Assembly (NCBI GenBank): GCA_910583735.1
Contig: CAJTXS010000004.1
Span: 39,603 to 103,602, forward strand
Direction: 5' to 3'
Source of the DNA: an uncultured Christensenella sp.
Lineage (GTDB): Bacteria; Bacillota; Clostridia; Christensenellales; UBA3700
Length of the DNA stretch: 64,000 bases
Shown here piece after piece: positions 33,286 to 41,913 of the stretch. A model generated the notes under the pieces. The model was not told the DNA's origin, searched no databases, and worked only from the letters and a program-made list of their open reading frames with translations. Made by a program: the position numbers and the translations under genes. Within the stretch, counting starts at the first letter, position 1, and each line of letters starts with the position of its first letter.

Positions 33286-34571
33286 TATTTCCAAAAGCCC
33301 TTATAATGACGCATCATTATCTGAGACTCGAGCTGCTTGTTCAACTCCAGAGCCACGCTTACTACGATCAGCATGCTGGTCGCCGAGAAAGCGTTATTCA
33401 ATCCGATATCCTTACCCAGCAACTGGAATAAGAACGTAGGGATAATCGCTATAAAGGCGAGGAACAGCGCGCCGCAGAGCGTAATCTTGTTGTTGACCTT
33501 TGCAAGATACTCGCTGGTAGGCTTGCCGGGGCGTATTCCTCTGATAGTTCCGCCGTACTGCTGAAGGTTGCGCGCCACGTCAATGGGATTGAACTGTATC
33601 TGCGCATAGAAGTACGAGAAGAATATGATGAAGAGGAACATGAACACGTAATATACCGCCGTGCCTACTCCGAGATATCTCGTATAGAATTGCTCGAACG
33701 AGCTTCCCTGGAAGAAGGATACGATGATCTGCGGGAACATGAGGAAAGAAGAAGCAAAGATTATCGGCATGACTCCGCTTCCGTTAACCTTTATCGGGAT
33801 ATTGGAAGTCTGTCTGTTGTAAATCTTATTGCCCTTTACCTGTCCCGCATAGCTTACGGGGATATTGCGCGCCGCTCCGTCCACGAACACTATCAGCGCG
33901 AACAACACTACGACCAGCGCGAGATAACCGAAGATGAACCACAAGTTATTGAGGTTGGAGCTCACGGTAGTGAACGCGTTAATCAGCGAAGTTCCGAATG
34001 TAGATATGATACCCACGAATATTATCATGGACGAGCCGTTGGTGATGCCGTACTCCGTGATCTTCTCCGCAAGCCACATTACGAAAGCGGAGCCCGATGT
34101 GAGCAACAGCGATACAACGATATACGATACCCACTTGGAGCCGAGCGTCGCCACTATGCCGCCCTGCTTATCGTAAGTCACGATAATGCCTATCGACTGC
34201 ACGACAGCGAGCACTATAGCTACGTATCTGGTGATCTGAGTTATCTTCTTTCTGCCCTCGTCGCCCTGCTTGGAAAGTCTCTCGAGCGGGGGAATAATGA
34301 GGGTAAGCAGCTGCATTATAATAAAGCTGTTAATATATGGCAACACGCCCAACGCAAACAGCGTACCGTTCTGCAACGATCCGCCGGAAATCATGTTCAG
34401 CACGCTCAAAAGTTGGTTCTCGCTGTTAACGCCGTTCTGCAACGTGTTGACATCGAGTCCGGGGAGAGGAATATAACATCCTATCCTGAACACCAACAAA
34501 AGAGCGAAAGTGATAAAAATCTTCTTTCTGATATCTTTGTCTCTAAATGCGTTGACTAAAGTCTGCCACAT
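33285..34571 (-). CDS. secY: Protein translocase subunit SecY
   Basis: 428 residues with ten membrane helices, the usual size. Family marks are IPLPGLDVNTL (start of the first periplasmic region), GGSLQNGTLFALGVLPYINSFIIMQLL, IPIKVNGSGVMPIIFASSFLMFPQ and the C-terminal region ending KQLESQIMMRHYKGFWK. It forms the channel for protein export with SecE and SecG, which are not in this window. The ATG overlaps the rplO stop by one base. Confidence 0.98.
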   Translation of the reverse strand: MWQTLVNAFRDKDIRKKIFITFALLLVFRIGCYIPLPGLDVNTLQNGVNSENQLLSVLNMISGGSLQNGTLFALGVLPYINSFIIMQLLTLIIPPLERLSKQGDEGRKKITQITRYVAIVLAVVQSIGIIVTYDKQGGIVATLGSKWVSYIVVSLLLTSGSAFVMWLAEKITEYGITNGSSMIIFVGIISTFGTSLINAFTTVSSNLNNLWFIFGYLALVVVLFALIVFVDGAARNIPVSYAGQVKGNKIYNRQTSNIPIKVNGSGVMPIIFASSFLMFPQIIVSFFQGSSFEQFYTRYLGVGTAVYYVFMFLFIIFFSYFYAQIQFNPIDVARNLQQYGGTIRGIRPGKPTSEYLAKVNNKITLCGALFLAFIAIIPTFLFQLLGKDIGLNNAFSATSMLIVVSVALELNKQLESQIMMRHYKGFWK

Positions 34572-35017
34572 TATAACACCTCTGCCTTGCCGCCTGCCTT
34601 TTCGATAGCCTCTACCGCAGACTTGCTGAACTTATTGGCTTTAACGGTAAAGCTCTTGGTAAGCTCTCCGTTGCCCAGTACCTTAATGCCGTAAGGCTCT
34701 ACTTTGCTCAACACGCCGCTCTCGAGTAAGAGCTGTGCGGTGATCTCCTGACCGCCCTCGAATCTGTCCTCTAAGTCACAGATGTTGACGATGGAGTATA
34801 CTTTCTTGAATTTATTGTTGAATCCGCGCTTGGGGATACGTCTGATCAAAGGCATCTGACCGCCTTCGAAGCCGGGTCTTACGCCGCCTCCGCTACGGGC
34901 CCACTGACCTTTATGACCCTTACCGGAAGTTTTACCAAGACCGGAGCCGATACCTCTGCCCAATCTCTTAGCTTCTTTCTTGGCGCCCTCGGCGGGTTTA
35001 AGTTCGTGCATTTTCAT
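34571..35017 (-). CDS. rplO: Ribosomal protein L15
   Basis: 148 residues. The start MKMHELKPAEGAKKEAKRLGRG, then GSGLGKTSGKGHKGQWARSGGGVRPGFEGGQMPL and RIPKRGFNN are conserved; AGGAG lies 9 nt upstream. It is a late-assembling large-subunit protein. The coding sequence ends in the TAATG junction with secY. Confidence 0.98.
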   Translation of the reverse strand: MKMHELKPAEGAKKEAKRLGRGIGSGLGKTSGKGHKGQWARSGGGVRPGFEGGQMPLIRRIPKRGFNNKFKKVYSIVNICDLEDRFEGGQEITAQLLLESGVLSKVEPYGIKVLGNGELTKSFTVKANKFSKSAVEAIEKAGGKAEVL

Positions 35018-35030
35018 ACAGCAGTTCTCC

Positions 35031-35213
35031 TTAAATCTCTTCGACTTTTACCATATGGCTGACCTTTCTGATCATGCCACGGGTGCAAGCGTTGTCGGGC
35101 AAGGTGTTGGAATCGCCTATCTTGCTCAATCCAAGCGCCGCGACATTGGCCTTCTGATTTTCCAATCGACCTATAAGGCTCTTAACGAGCGTTACTTTAA
35201 TCTTCTTATCCAT
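35031..35213 (-). CDS. rpmD: Ribosomal protein L30
   Basis: 60 residues: KIKVTLVKSLIGRLENQKANVAALGLSKIGDSNTLPDNACTRGMIRKVSHMVKVEEI, the complete family domain. It is located between rpsE and rplO as in the standard spc operon; it is missing in some bacteria but present here. Confidence 0.97.
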   Translation of the reverse strand: MDKKIKVTLVKSLIGRLENQKANVAALGLSKIGDSNTLPDNACTRGMIRKVSHMVKVEEI

Positions 35214-35223
35214 ATCGCCCTCC

Positions 35224-35736
35224 TCAGCCCAAAATCTCTTCTACGGTCTTACCGCGCAGAGCTGCGATTTCCTCTACGGTCCTCATCTGCTTGAGACCGT
35301 CGAAAGCAGCCTTGACGCAGTTGATGCTGTTGTTGGTGCCGTAGGACTTGGTACGGACGTCCTTGATGCCCGCTACTTCCATGATTGCACGCACGGGACC
35401 GCCTGCGATAACGCCGGTACCTTCGGACGCGGGCATGATGAGCACCTTGCCGCTTCCGAACTTGCCTATAGCCTCGTGAGGCACGGTAGTTCCTACGGTG
35501 GATATCTTAATCATATTGCGCTTAGCGTCTGCGGTAGCCTTACGGATTGCCTCGGGCACTTCCGCAGCCTTACCCATTCCGACGCCTACTCCGCCCTGTC
35601 CGTCGCCTACGACCATAAGAGCCGAGAATCTCATCGTCCTGCCGCCCTTAACAACTTTGGCAACGCGGTTGAGAGCGATCAGCTTATTGGGCATTTCGTT
35701 TTCTTGAGCCTGAGGTTTATTTTCTCTCTTAGCCAT
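35224..35736 (-). CDS. rpsE: Ribosomal protein S5
   Basis: 170 residues. The N-terminal double-stranded RNA binding fold includes LIALNRVAKVVKGGRTMRFSALMVVGDGQGGVGVGMGKAAEVPEAIRKA. The C-terminal half has VLIMPASEGTGVIAGGPVRAIMEVAGIKDVRTKSYGTNNSIN. It contributes to decoding accuracy in the small subunit. A normal copy with no odd feature. Confidence 0.98.
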   Translation of the reverse strand: MAKRENKPQAQENEMPNKLIALNRVAKVVKGGRTMRFSALMVVGDGQGGVGVGMGKAAEVPEAIRKATADAKRNMIKISTVGTTVPHEAIGKFGSGKVLIMPASEGTGVIAGGPVRAIMEVAGIKDVRTKSYGTNNSINCVKAAFDGLKQMRTVEEIAALRGKTVEEILG

Positions 35737-35750
35737 TAATCTGTCCTCCG

Positions 35751-36119
35751 TTAGAATTTAAGACCGGCTTCTCTTGCGCCGTCGGCAACGCTCTGTACGC
35801 GACCGGTGTAAAGGTATCCGCCTCTGTCGAATACTACTTCCGTGATACCGGCAGCCAAAGCCTTGTTTGCGATAGCCGCGCCCGCAACCTTAGCGGACTC
35901 GACCTTCGTCTTGCCTTTAATCTGAGCGGCGATATCCTTGTCAAGCGTGGAGCATGCCGCCAAAGTTACGCCCTTAACGTCGTCTATCAACTGAAGTATA
36001 ACGTTATTGGTGCTTCTGTACACGCTGAGACGGGGTCTTTCCGCCGTGCCGGATATCTTATTTCTGATTCTTGCGTGTCTCTTCTGTCTGACACTGTTCT
36101 TATCGATCTTATTAATCAT
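35751..36119 (-). CDS. rplR: Ribosomal protein L18
   Basis: 122 residues. Conserved parts are RQKRHARIRNKISGTAERPRLSVYRSTNNVILQLIDD and VVFDRGGYLYTGRVQSVADGAREAGLKF at the C-terminus. It binds 5S rRNA in the central protuberance. Standard spc position between rplF and rpsE. Confidence 0.98.
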   Translation of the reverse strand: MINKIDKNSVRQKRHARIRNKISGTAERPRLSVYRSTNNVILQLIDDVKGVTLAACSTLDKDIAAQIKGKTKVESAKVAGAAIANKALAAGITEVVFDRGGYLYTGRVQSVADGAREAGLKF

Positions 36120-36130
36120 ATATCCGCTCC

Positions 36131-36694
36131 TTATTTCTTACCTGTCTTCTTGGCTTCTTTCTTGATTATCTTCTCGTCCTCGCCCATGATGCCGTAACCG
36201 TGGTATACGTCTAACTTGCGGACAGCCTTGATATCTGCAGCCATCTGACCTACGAGGCACTTATCTATACCGCTGATGTGGATAGTTGTAGCCGTAGGGC
36301 AGTTAAGCGTGATGCCTGCGGGAGGATCTATCTCCACGGGATGAGAATAACCCACGTTCATGACGACCTTATTGCCCTGCTTAGCTACCTTGTAACCTAC
36401 GCCCTCTACTCTGAGCTTGGCAACGTAGCCGTTGGTGACGCCCTCGACCATGTTGGCGATGAGCTTACGGTAAAGACCGTGCATCGCGTTGACTTCCTGA
36501 GGGAGCTTCTTCTCTTTCTCAGTCTTCTCGCAAGTGCAATGCAATACGCCGCCGTCTATAACGACGTGAATTCTCTTATTAACCTGCTGCGAAAGTTCTC
36601 CCTTGGGACCCTTAACGGTGACCAAGTTGTCGGGAGATACCGTAACGGTAACGCCTGCGGGGATAACTACGGGAAGTTTACCTATTCTCGACAT
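36131..36694 (-). CDS. rplF: Ribosomal protein L6
   Basis: 187 residues. Both tandem L6 domains are present; marks are MSRIGKLPVVIPAGVTV, LRVEGVGYKVAKQGNKVVMNVGYSHPVEIDPPAGI and VYHGYGIMGEDEKIIKKEAKKTGKK. Typical members end KYxDE-VRRKEGKK-like; here the Lys-rich tail replaces it. It sits near the factor-binding site of the large subunit. Confidence 0.97.
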   Translation of the reverse strand: MSRIGKLPVVIPAGVTVTVSPDNLVTVKGPKGELSQQVNKRIHVVIDGGVLHCTCEKTEKEKKLPQEVNAMHGLYRKLIANMVEGVTNGYVAKLRVEGVGYKVAKQGNKVVMNVGYSHPVEIDPPAGITLNCPTATTIHISGIDKCLVGQMAADIKAVRKLDVYHGYGIMGEDEKIIKKEAKKTGKK

Positions 36695-36707
36695 AATATA
36701 CCTCCGA

Positions 36708-37106
36708 TTACCAGACGTAAGCGAGCACTTCGCCGCCTGCGTGAGCCGCTCTTGCCTGCTTGTCTGTCATTACACCTTTGGAGGTGGAGACGATAGCTAT
36801 ACCCAGTCCGCCCAATACCTTAGGCAGCTTCTCGGCGGGCACGTATACTCTCAAGCCGGGCTTGGATATACGCTTGATGCCGGTAATAGCTTTCTGTCTG
36901 TTCGCGCCGTACTTAAGACGGATAACCATAGTAGGCTGTACTCCCTCTTCCTTAACTTCGACGCCGTTGATATAACCCTCGGCAAGCAGTATGTCGGCGA
37001 TGGACTTCTTCATCTTGGATGAAGGCATTTCAACGCTGTCGTGTCTTGCCGTAAGAGCGTTCCTGATGCGGGTGAGCATATCCGCTATGGGATCTGTTGT
37101 CATCAT
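36708..37106 (-). CDS. rpsH: Ribosomal protein S8
   Basis: 132 residues: DPIADMLTRIRNALTARHDSVEMPSSKMKKSIADILLAEGYI at the start, and KPGLRVYVPAEKLPKVLGGLGIAIVSTSKGVMTDKQARAAHAGGEVLAYVW at the end, with the invariant GGEVL. It is a primary binder of 16S rRNA and, in E. coli, the translational repressor of the spc operon. Confidence 0.98.
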   Translation of the reverse strand: MMTTDPIADMLTRIRNALTARHDSVEMPSSKMKKSIADILLAEGYINGVEVKEEGVQPTMVIRLKYGANRQKAITGIKRISKPGLRVYVPAEKLPKVLGGLGIAIVSTSKGVMTDKQARAAHAGGEVLAYVW

Positions 37107-37122
37107 AGTCTGTTATCTCCTT

Positions 37123-37308
37123 TTACCAACTTGCCTTCTTTACTCCAGGGATCTCGCCCTTGTAAGCCAGTTCCCTGAAGCAGATTCTGCAAATGCCGTA
37201 TTTTTTCAAAACGGAGTGGGGTCTGCCGCATATCCTGCATCTGGTGTATGCTCTTGTAGAATACTTCGGAGTCCTCCGCTGCTTATTAATCATAGCTTTC
37301 TTTGCCAT
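37123..37308 (-). CDS. rpsZ: Ribosomal protein S14, zinc type
   Basis: 61 residues, the short zinc-binding form: CRICGRPHSVLKKYGICRICF supplies two CxxC pairs, and the end is LAYKGEIPGVKKASW. It is the form found when bacteria keep the zinc S14 in the spc operon. A zinc-free alternative copy is not in this window. Confidence 0.97.
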   Translation of the reverse strand: MAKKAMINKQRRTPKYSTRAYTRCRICGRPHSVLKKYGICRICFRELAYKGEIPGVKKASW

Positions 37309-37321
37309 TTAGATTACCTCC

Positions 37322-37909
37322 TCACTTTACAAAAGGCATACCCAACAGAGTGAGCAGCTCCTTTGCCTCTTCGTCGCTGTTGGCAGTGGTGACGATACAT
37401 ACGTCGAAACCTCTGACCTTCTCTATCTTATCATAGGATATCTCGGGGAAGACGAGCTGCTCCTTAATACCCATAGCGTAGTTGCCTCTGCCGTCGAAAG
37501 AGTCCGCGGGCACGCCCTTAAAGTCTCTTACGCGGGGCAACGCGACGGATACCATCTTGTCGAAGAAGTCATACATGCGCTTTCCTCTCAAGGTAACCTT
37601 CGCGCCTATCTTCATGCCCTCTCTGAGCTTGAAGTTGGCTATGCTCTTCTTGGCTCTGGTGATAGCGGGGGTCTGACCTGCGATTTCCTTAAGCTCGGCA
37701 ACCGCCATCTCGAAGCTCTTGCTGTTGTCCTTGACGTCGCCGAGACCCATGTTGAGAACTATCTTCTCGAGCTTAGGCACTTGATTGACGTTCTTGTAGC
37801 CAAACTTCTTGATAAGAGCGGGTACTACCTCGGCCTTATACTGCTCAGCTATCCTATACACTCTATCGGTTGAACCCTTCTGCTCAACCTGATTTTGCTT
37901 AGTAGCCAC
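37322..37909 (-). CDS. rplE: Ribosomal protein L5
   Basis: 195 residues, slightly longer than the usual ~180 because of ~15 extra N-terminal residues (ATKQNQVEQKGSTDRVY). The core has YKNVNQVPKLEKIVLNMGLGD, QTPAITRAKKSIANFKLREGMKIGAKVTLRG, and RVRDFKGVPADSFDGRGNYAMGIKEQLVFPEI. It binds 5S rRNA with L18. Confidence 0.98.
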   Translation of the reverse strand: MATKQNQVEQKGSTDRVYRIAEQYKAEVVPALIKKFGYKNVNQVPKLEKIVLNMGLGDVKDNSKSFEMAVAELKEIAGQTPAITRAKKSIANFKLREGMKIGAKVTLRGKRMYDFFDKMVSVALPRVRDFKGVPADSFDGRGNYAMGIKEQLVFPEISYDKIEKVRGFDVCIVTTANSDEEAKELLTLLGMPFVK

Positions 37910-37923
37910 TTATATGTCCTCCG

Positions 37924-38352
37924 TTAATCTTCTTTCTCGCTCTTCTTGGCCTTGGTAGCGGTCTTGGACGCCTTCTTAGCCGTCTTCTTAGCTGCCGACT
38001 TAGCCTTCTTATCGTCGAGCGACGCGCCGCACTTCTTGCATACGCGAGTCTTAACCGTCTTGCCCTCTTCGTCCTTCTTGACCTCGCGAGCGACTCTGGT
38101 TGCGACTCCGCAAGAAGGGCAAATCACCATGACGTTGGATATGTCGATAGCTCTCTCCTTCTCGATGATGCCGCCTCTCTCTTGAGCGTTGCGGGGCTTG
38201 ACGAAGTGCTTATCGGTAGCAAGGTTGCTGCCCTCGAGCACTACTCTGTAGGACTTGTCCGTCGCCTTGATGGCTACGACCTGTCCGCTCTTACCTTTAT
38301 CTACGCCGGCAATTATCTTAACGGCGTCGCCTTTCTTAACACTGATACTCAT
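37924..38352 (-). CDS. rplX: Ribosomal protein L24 with Lys/Ala-rich tail
   Basis: 142 residues. The KOW core is at the start (VKKGDAVKIIAGVDKGKSGQVVAI), followed by HFVKPRNAQERGGIIEKERAIDISNVMVICPSCG. The common form is ~103 residues. Here the C-terminus carries CPSCG plus CKKCG, a possible zinc site, and then a ~40-residue tail of mainly Lys, Ala and Thr. The tail is probably flexible and positively charged. L24 is an early assembly initiator of the large subunit. Confidence 0.95.
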   Translation of the reverse strand: MSISVKKGDAVKIIAGVDKGKSGQVVAIKATDKSYRVVLEGSNLATDKHFVKPRNAQERGGIIEKERAIDISNVMVICPSCGVATRVAREVKKDEEGKTVKTRVCKKCGASLDDKKAKSAAKKTAKKASKTATKAKKSEKED

Positions 38353-38364
38353 TGTGTAGCCTCC

Positions 38365-38733
38365 TTAGATGACCTCGGGAGCAAGGGATATAATCTTCAT
38401 ATAGTCCTTGTCTCTGAGCTCTCTTGCGATTGGTCCGAAGATACGCGTGCCTCTGGGCTGCTTGTTGTTGTCGATGATAACGGCTGCGTTGTCATCGAAC
38501 CTGATATAAGTGCCGTCGCTGCGCTGTATGCCCTTGGTAGTCCTTACGATGACCGCCTTGACTACGTCGCCTTTCTTGACCACGCCGCCGGGAGTCGCCG
38601 TCTTGACCGCTGCGACTATTACGTCGCCGATATTGCCGAATCTGCGGAAGGAACCTCCCAATACTCTGATGCACTTGATTTCTTTAGCGCCCGAGTTATC
38701 CGCAACTTTTAATCTTGTTTCCGGTTGTATCAT
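38365..38733 (-). CDS. rplN: Ribosomal protein L14
   Basis: 122 residues: MIQPETRLKVADNSGAKEIKCIRVLGGS, then VVKKGDVVKAVIVRTTKGIQRSDGTYIRFDDNAAVIIDNNKQPRGTRIFGPIARELRDKDYMKIISLAPEVI. The length and every block match the family. It lies at the subunit interface. Standard position between rpsQ and rplX. Confidence 0.98.
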   Translation of the reverse strand: MIQPETRLKVADNSGAKEIKCIRVLGGSFRRFGNIGDVIVAAVKTATPGGVVKKGDVVKAVIVRTTKGIQRSDGTYIRFDDNAAVIIDNNKQPRGTRIFGPIARELRDKDYMKIISLAPEVI

Positions 38734-38747
38734 AGTTCCCTCCTGTA

Positions 38748-39005
38748 TTACTTAGCCTTCTCGATTATCTCGACAAGACGCCAGTTCTTTTCCTTGCTCA
38801 AAGGTCTGGTCTCTACGATACGAACCTTATCGCCTATGCCGCATTCGTTGTTCTCGTCATGAGCCTTAAACTTCTTGGTGCGGTTGATCGTCTTGCCGTA
38901 GAGAGGATGCTTGACACGCTCTTTAATAGCCACGACGATGGTCTTGTCCATCTTATCGCTTACGACTATACCGGTACGGCTTTTTCTCAGATTTCTCTTT
39001 TCCAT
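38748..39005 (-). CDS. rpsQ: Ribosomal protein S17
   Basis: 85 residues: EKRNLRKSRTGIVVSDKMDKTIVVAIKERVKHPLYGKTINRTKKFKAHDE, then GDKVRIVETRPLSKEKNWRLVEIIE. A complete OB-fold protein with no unusual feature. It binds the 5' domain of 16S rRNA. Confidence 0.98.
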   Translation of the reverse strand: MEKRNLRKSRTGIVVSDKMDKTIVVAIKERVKHPLYGKTINRTKKFKAHDENNECGIGDKVRIVETRPLSKEKNWRLVEIIEKAK

Positions 39006-39017
39006 GTCCTATCCTCC

Positions 39018-39254
39018 TTACGCCTTCTTAGCCTTTTTAGCCTTAGCTGTAGGCTCGGCGGAAATGCCCTTTTCTCTCTGATGCAATATCGTGAGTACGC
39101 GGGCTATGTTCTTTCTGCATTCGGACAGCTGCATTGCGTTGTCGAGCTGACCTGCCTTATGCTTGAAGCGGAGATTAAACAGCTCTTCCTTAAGCGAATT
39201 GTACTGTCTCTTCAACTCTTCGGTAGTCATCTCGAAATACTTACTTGACTTCAT
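39018..39254 (-). CDS. rpmC: Ribosomal protein L29
   Basis: 78 residues: EMTTEELKRQYNSLKEELFNLRFKHKAGQLDNAMQLSECRKNIARVLTIL is the helical hairpin core. About 15 extra basic residues (AEPTAKAKKAKKA) end the protein, like the tails on L24 and L17 here. It lies at the peptide exit tunnel. Its start overlaps the rplP end by 14 nt. Confidence 0.97.
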   Translation of the reverse strand: MKSSKYFEMTTEELKRQYNSLKEELFNLRFKHKAGQLDNAMQLSECRKNIARVLTILHQREKGISAEPTAKAKKAKKA

Positions 39255-39672
39255 CGCCGCTTACCTCCTCTTTCTTTACTATTTTGCACTTGACGGGCAA
39301 CTTGTGCATTGCAAGTCTCAATGCCTCTCTTGCCACTTCGTCGGCTACGCCGCTGAGCTCGAACATAACTCTGCCGGGCTTAACTACCGCTACCCAATAC
39401 TCTACCGCGCCTTTACCGCTACCCATACGGGTCTCTGCGGGCTTCTTGGTGACAGGCTTATGAGGGAAGATGTCTATCCATACCTTACCGCCTCTCTTGG
39501 TGTAACGAGTCATCGCTATACGTGCCGCCTCTATCTGATTGGAAGTTATCCAACCGGGCTCCATGGATACAAGACCGTATTCGCCGTAAGCAATTACGTT
39601 GCCCTTGGTAGCCTTGCCGGTCATTCTTCCGCGGTGTACGCGGCGTCTCTTAACTCTCTTAGGCATTAACAT
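39241..39672 (-). CDS. rplP: Ribosomal protein L16
   Basis: 143 residues. The ATG at 39672 is kept because GGAGG is 8 nt upstream and the family start is ML-x-PKR; here MLMPKRVKRRR. Other marks are GYGLVSMEPGWITSNQIEAARIAMTRYTKRGGKVWIDIFPHKPVTKKPAETRMGSGKGAVEYWVAVVKPGRVMFE. It helps position tRNA at the peptidyl-transferase centre. It overlaps rpsC by 14 nt. Confidence 0.98.
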   Translation of the reverse strand: MLMPKRVKRRRVHRGRMTGKATKGNVIAYGEYGLVSMEPGWITSNQIEAARIAMTRYTKRGGKVWIDIFPHKPVTKKPAETRMGSGKGAVEYWVAVVKPGRVMFELSGVADEVAREALRLAMHKLPVKCKIVKKEEVSGDEVK

Positions 39673-40363
39673 TGGCGTTTCCTCCTTCCTGCTTGCTCGC
39701 CTTGGCTACGGGTGTCGCCTTGCCGAGCACTTCGCCCTTGTACACCCACACCTTGACGCCGATTATACCGAACGTGGTATGAGCTTCCGCGAAGCCGTAA
39801 TCTATATCAGCTCTCAGAGTCTGAAGAGGTATCGAACCGTCGTGATACTTCTCGCTGCGAGCTATCTCCGCGCCGTCGAGTCTGCCCGATACCATCGTCT
39901 TGATACCCTTGGCGCCCGCCTTCATAGCGCGGCTGATAGACTGCTTCATTGCGCGCCTGAAAGCTACGCGCTTCTCGAGCTGTCCCGCTATATTCTCCGC
40001 AATCAGCTGCGCGTCCGTATCGGGGCGTCTGACTTCGAGAATATTGATGTTTACGTTCTTGCCGCCGCATATCTTCTGAACTTCCTTCTTTATCACTTCC
40101 ACCTGGCTGCCCTGCTTGCCGATGATGGCTGCGGGCTTAGCGGAATAGATATTGACGTTGACGATAGCGTTGGCGGACGAAAGCAGCCTGCTGATCGTTA
40201 TCTTGGATATGCTGTTGTTGTAGTATTTCTTTTTCAGGTAAGTCCTGATTGCGTGGTCTTCGACCAAGTTATCCGCAAAGCCTTTCTTGTCTGCGTACCA
40301 CTGGGTATCCCACTCTTTGATTATTCCCACTCTCATTCCGTGAGGACTGACTTTCTGACCCAT
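39659..40363 (-). CDS. rpsC: Ribosomal protein S3
   Basis: 234 residues: MGQKVSPHGMRVGIIKEWDTQWYADKKGFADNL, a KH domain (KPAAIIGKQGSQVEVIKKEVQKICGG), and the C-terminal part GAKGIKTMVSGRLDGAEIARSEKYHDGSIPLQTLRADIDYGFAEAHTTFGIIGVKVWVYKGEVL. It forms the mRNA entry tunnel with S4 and S5. Strong ribosome binding site AAGGAGG. Confidence 0.98.
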   Translation of the reverse strand: MGQKVSPHGMRVGIIKEWDTQWYADKKGFADNLVEDHAIRTYLKKKYYNNSISKITISRLLSSANAIVNVNIYSAKPAAIIGKQGSQVEVIKKEVQKICGGKNVNINILEVRRPDTDAQLIAENIAGQLEKRVAFRRAMKQSISRAMKAGAKGIKTMVSGRLDGAEIARSEKYHDGSIPLQTLRADIDYGFAEAHTTFGIIGVKVWVYKGEVLGKATPVAKASKQEGGNANVNA

Positions 40364-40374
40364 CTGAAACCTCC

Positions 40375-40764
40375 TTACTTGACCGCGCCGTCGAGAATGA
40401 CGGTGATATGGCTTGTACGCTTATTGATGCGCGCTGCGCTACCCTTAGCGCGAGGCATAACTCTCTTGAGTATGGGACCTGCGTTGGCGTAGCACTCTGC
40501 GACATAGAGGTCGCTCTTGCTCATTCCGAGATTATTCTCCGCGTTGGCTGCCGCGCTGTTGAGCACCTTGATAAGGGGCTCGCAAGCCGCCTTAGAGGTA
40601 TTCTTGAGTATGGCAAGCGCGTTGATGTAACTCTCTCCTCTGATGGTGTCGAGCACTATCCTTACCTTATCGGGAGATATTCTGATATATCTGGCGGTCG
40701 CCTGAGGACGTTTATCGGCGTTAGCCTTGCGGGCTGCGCTCTTTTCTCTCAATCTTTTAGCCAT
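40375..40764 (-). CDS. rplV: Ribosomal protein L22
   Basis: 129 residues. ATARYIRISPDKVRIVLDTIRGESYINALAILKNTSKAACEPLIKVLNSAAANAENN is the core, and YANAGPILKRVMPRAKGSAARINKRTSHITVIL is the long beta hairpin that reaches into the exit tunnel. No insertion in the loop where macrolide resistance changes occur can be seen by eye. Confidence 0.98.
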   Translation of the reverse strand: MAKRLREKSAARKANADKRPQATARYIRISPDKVRIVLDTIRGESYINALAILKNTSKAACEPLIKVLNSAAANAENNLGMSKSDLYVAECYANAGPILKRVMPRAKGSAARINKRTSHITVILDGAVK

Positions 40765-40769
40765 TGCTG

Positions 40770-41048
40770 TTACCTCCTACCGGTAGTTTTCTCACCGGCG
40801 TGACCTTTGAAGGTACGGGTGGGGGCGAACTCGCCCAGCTTATGTCCGACCATATCTTCGGTTACGTATACCGGCACGTGCTTTCTGCCGTCGTGTACGG
40901 CGATCGTGTGACCGACCATATCGGGGAAGATTGTCGAAGCTCTCGACCATGTCTTAACAACTTTTTTCTCGTTGGCCTCATTCATAGCGACTATTCTGTT
41001 GATAAGTCTTTCTTCTACGTAAGGACCTTTTTTTACTGATCTGCTCAT
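40770..41048 (-). CDS. rpsS: Ribosomal protein S19
   Basis: 92 residues: MSRSVKKGPYVEERLINRIVAMNE, then RASTIFPDMVGHTIAVHDGRKHVPVYVTEDMVGHKLGEFAPTRTFKGHAGEK. Complete and typical. It lies in the small-subunit head near S13. Confidence 0.98.
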   Translation of the reverse strand: MSRSVKKGPYVEERLINRIVAMNEANEKKVVKTWSRASTIFPDMVGHTIAVHDGRKHVPVYVTEDMVGHKLGEFAPTRTFKGHAGEKTTGRR

Positions 41049-41061
41049 CCTAAATCTCCTC

Positions 41062-41898
41062 TCAGTTAATACGCTTTACGATAAACTTGTCGCTCTTGCT
41101 CTTCTTATTCCTGGTCTTATAACCCATAGTAGGAATACCCCAAGGAGTGACAGGTGAAGGCTTGCCGATAGGCGACTTGCCCTCGCCGCCGCCGTGAGGG
41201 TGGTCGCAAGGATTCATTACGACGCCGCGCACGGACGGTCTTACGTTCATATGACGCTTACGTCCCGCTTTACCCAGCGATACCAGCTCGTGCTCGGCAT
41301 TGCCTACGGTTCCGATAGTAGCTCTGCACTTGACGAGGATGTATCTCATCTCTCCGCTGGGAAGTCTCAAGGTAGCGTATCTGCCTTCCTTAGCCATCAG
41401 CTGCGCGCTCACGCCCGCGCTTCTTGCGAGCTGACCGCCCTTGCCGGGGTGCATCTCTATATTGTGTACTTCGGTACCTACGGGTATCTTCTCGAGAGGA
41501 AGATTGTTGCCTGCCTTGATGTCGGCGCTCTCGCCGCTCATTACCGTGTCGCCCTTGTTGAGACCGATGGGGCAGAGAATGTATCTCTTCTCGCCGTCGG
41601 CGTAAGCCAAGAGCGCGATGTTGGCGCTGCGGTTAGGGTCGTACTGGATGGACACAACCTTAGCGGGCACGCCGTCTTTATTCCTCTTGAAGTCGATTAT
41701 TCTGTACTTGATTCTGTTTCCGCCGCCGATATGTCTTACCGTAATTCTGCCGGTAGCGTTTCTTCCGCCGGAACGGTTGACGACGTCAAGCAAACTCCTC
41801 TCGGGCTTGTCGCCTGTGAGCTCCTTGAAAGCCGATACCGTCATGAAACGGCGCGCGGGAGAAGTAGGTTTATATCTCTTAATATTGTCGTTAGCCAT
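41062..41898 (-). CDS. rplB: Ribosomal protein L2
   Basis: 278 residues. KRYKPTSPARRFMTVSAFKEL starts the protein; SGGRNATGRITVRHIGGG, LPSGEMRYI and the conserved GVVMNPCDHPHGGGEGKSPIGKPSPVTPWG near the peptidyl-transferase centre, with the essential His in DHPHGGG. Typical length. Gap of 13 bp to rpsS. Confidence 0.98.
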   Translation of the reverse strand: MANDNIKRYKPTSPARRFMTVSAFKELTGDKPERSLLDVVNRSGGRNATGRITVRHIGGGNRIKYRIIDFKRNKDGVPAKVVSIQYDPNRSANIALLAYADGEKRYILCPIGLNKGDTVMSGESADIKAGNNLPLEKIPVGTEVHNIEMHPGKGGQLARSAGVSAQLMAKEGRYATLRLPSGEMRYILVKCRATIGTVGNAEHELVSLGKAGRKRHMNVRPSVRGVVMNPCDHPHGGGEGKSPIGKPSPVTPWGIPTMGYKTRNKKSKSDKFIVKRIN

Positions 41899-41913
41899 TG
41901 CGCTACCCTCCTA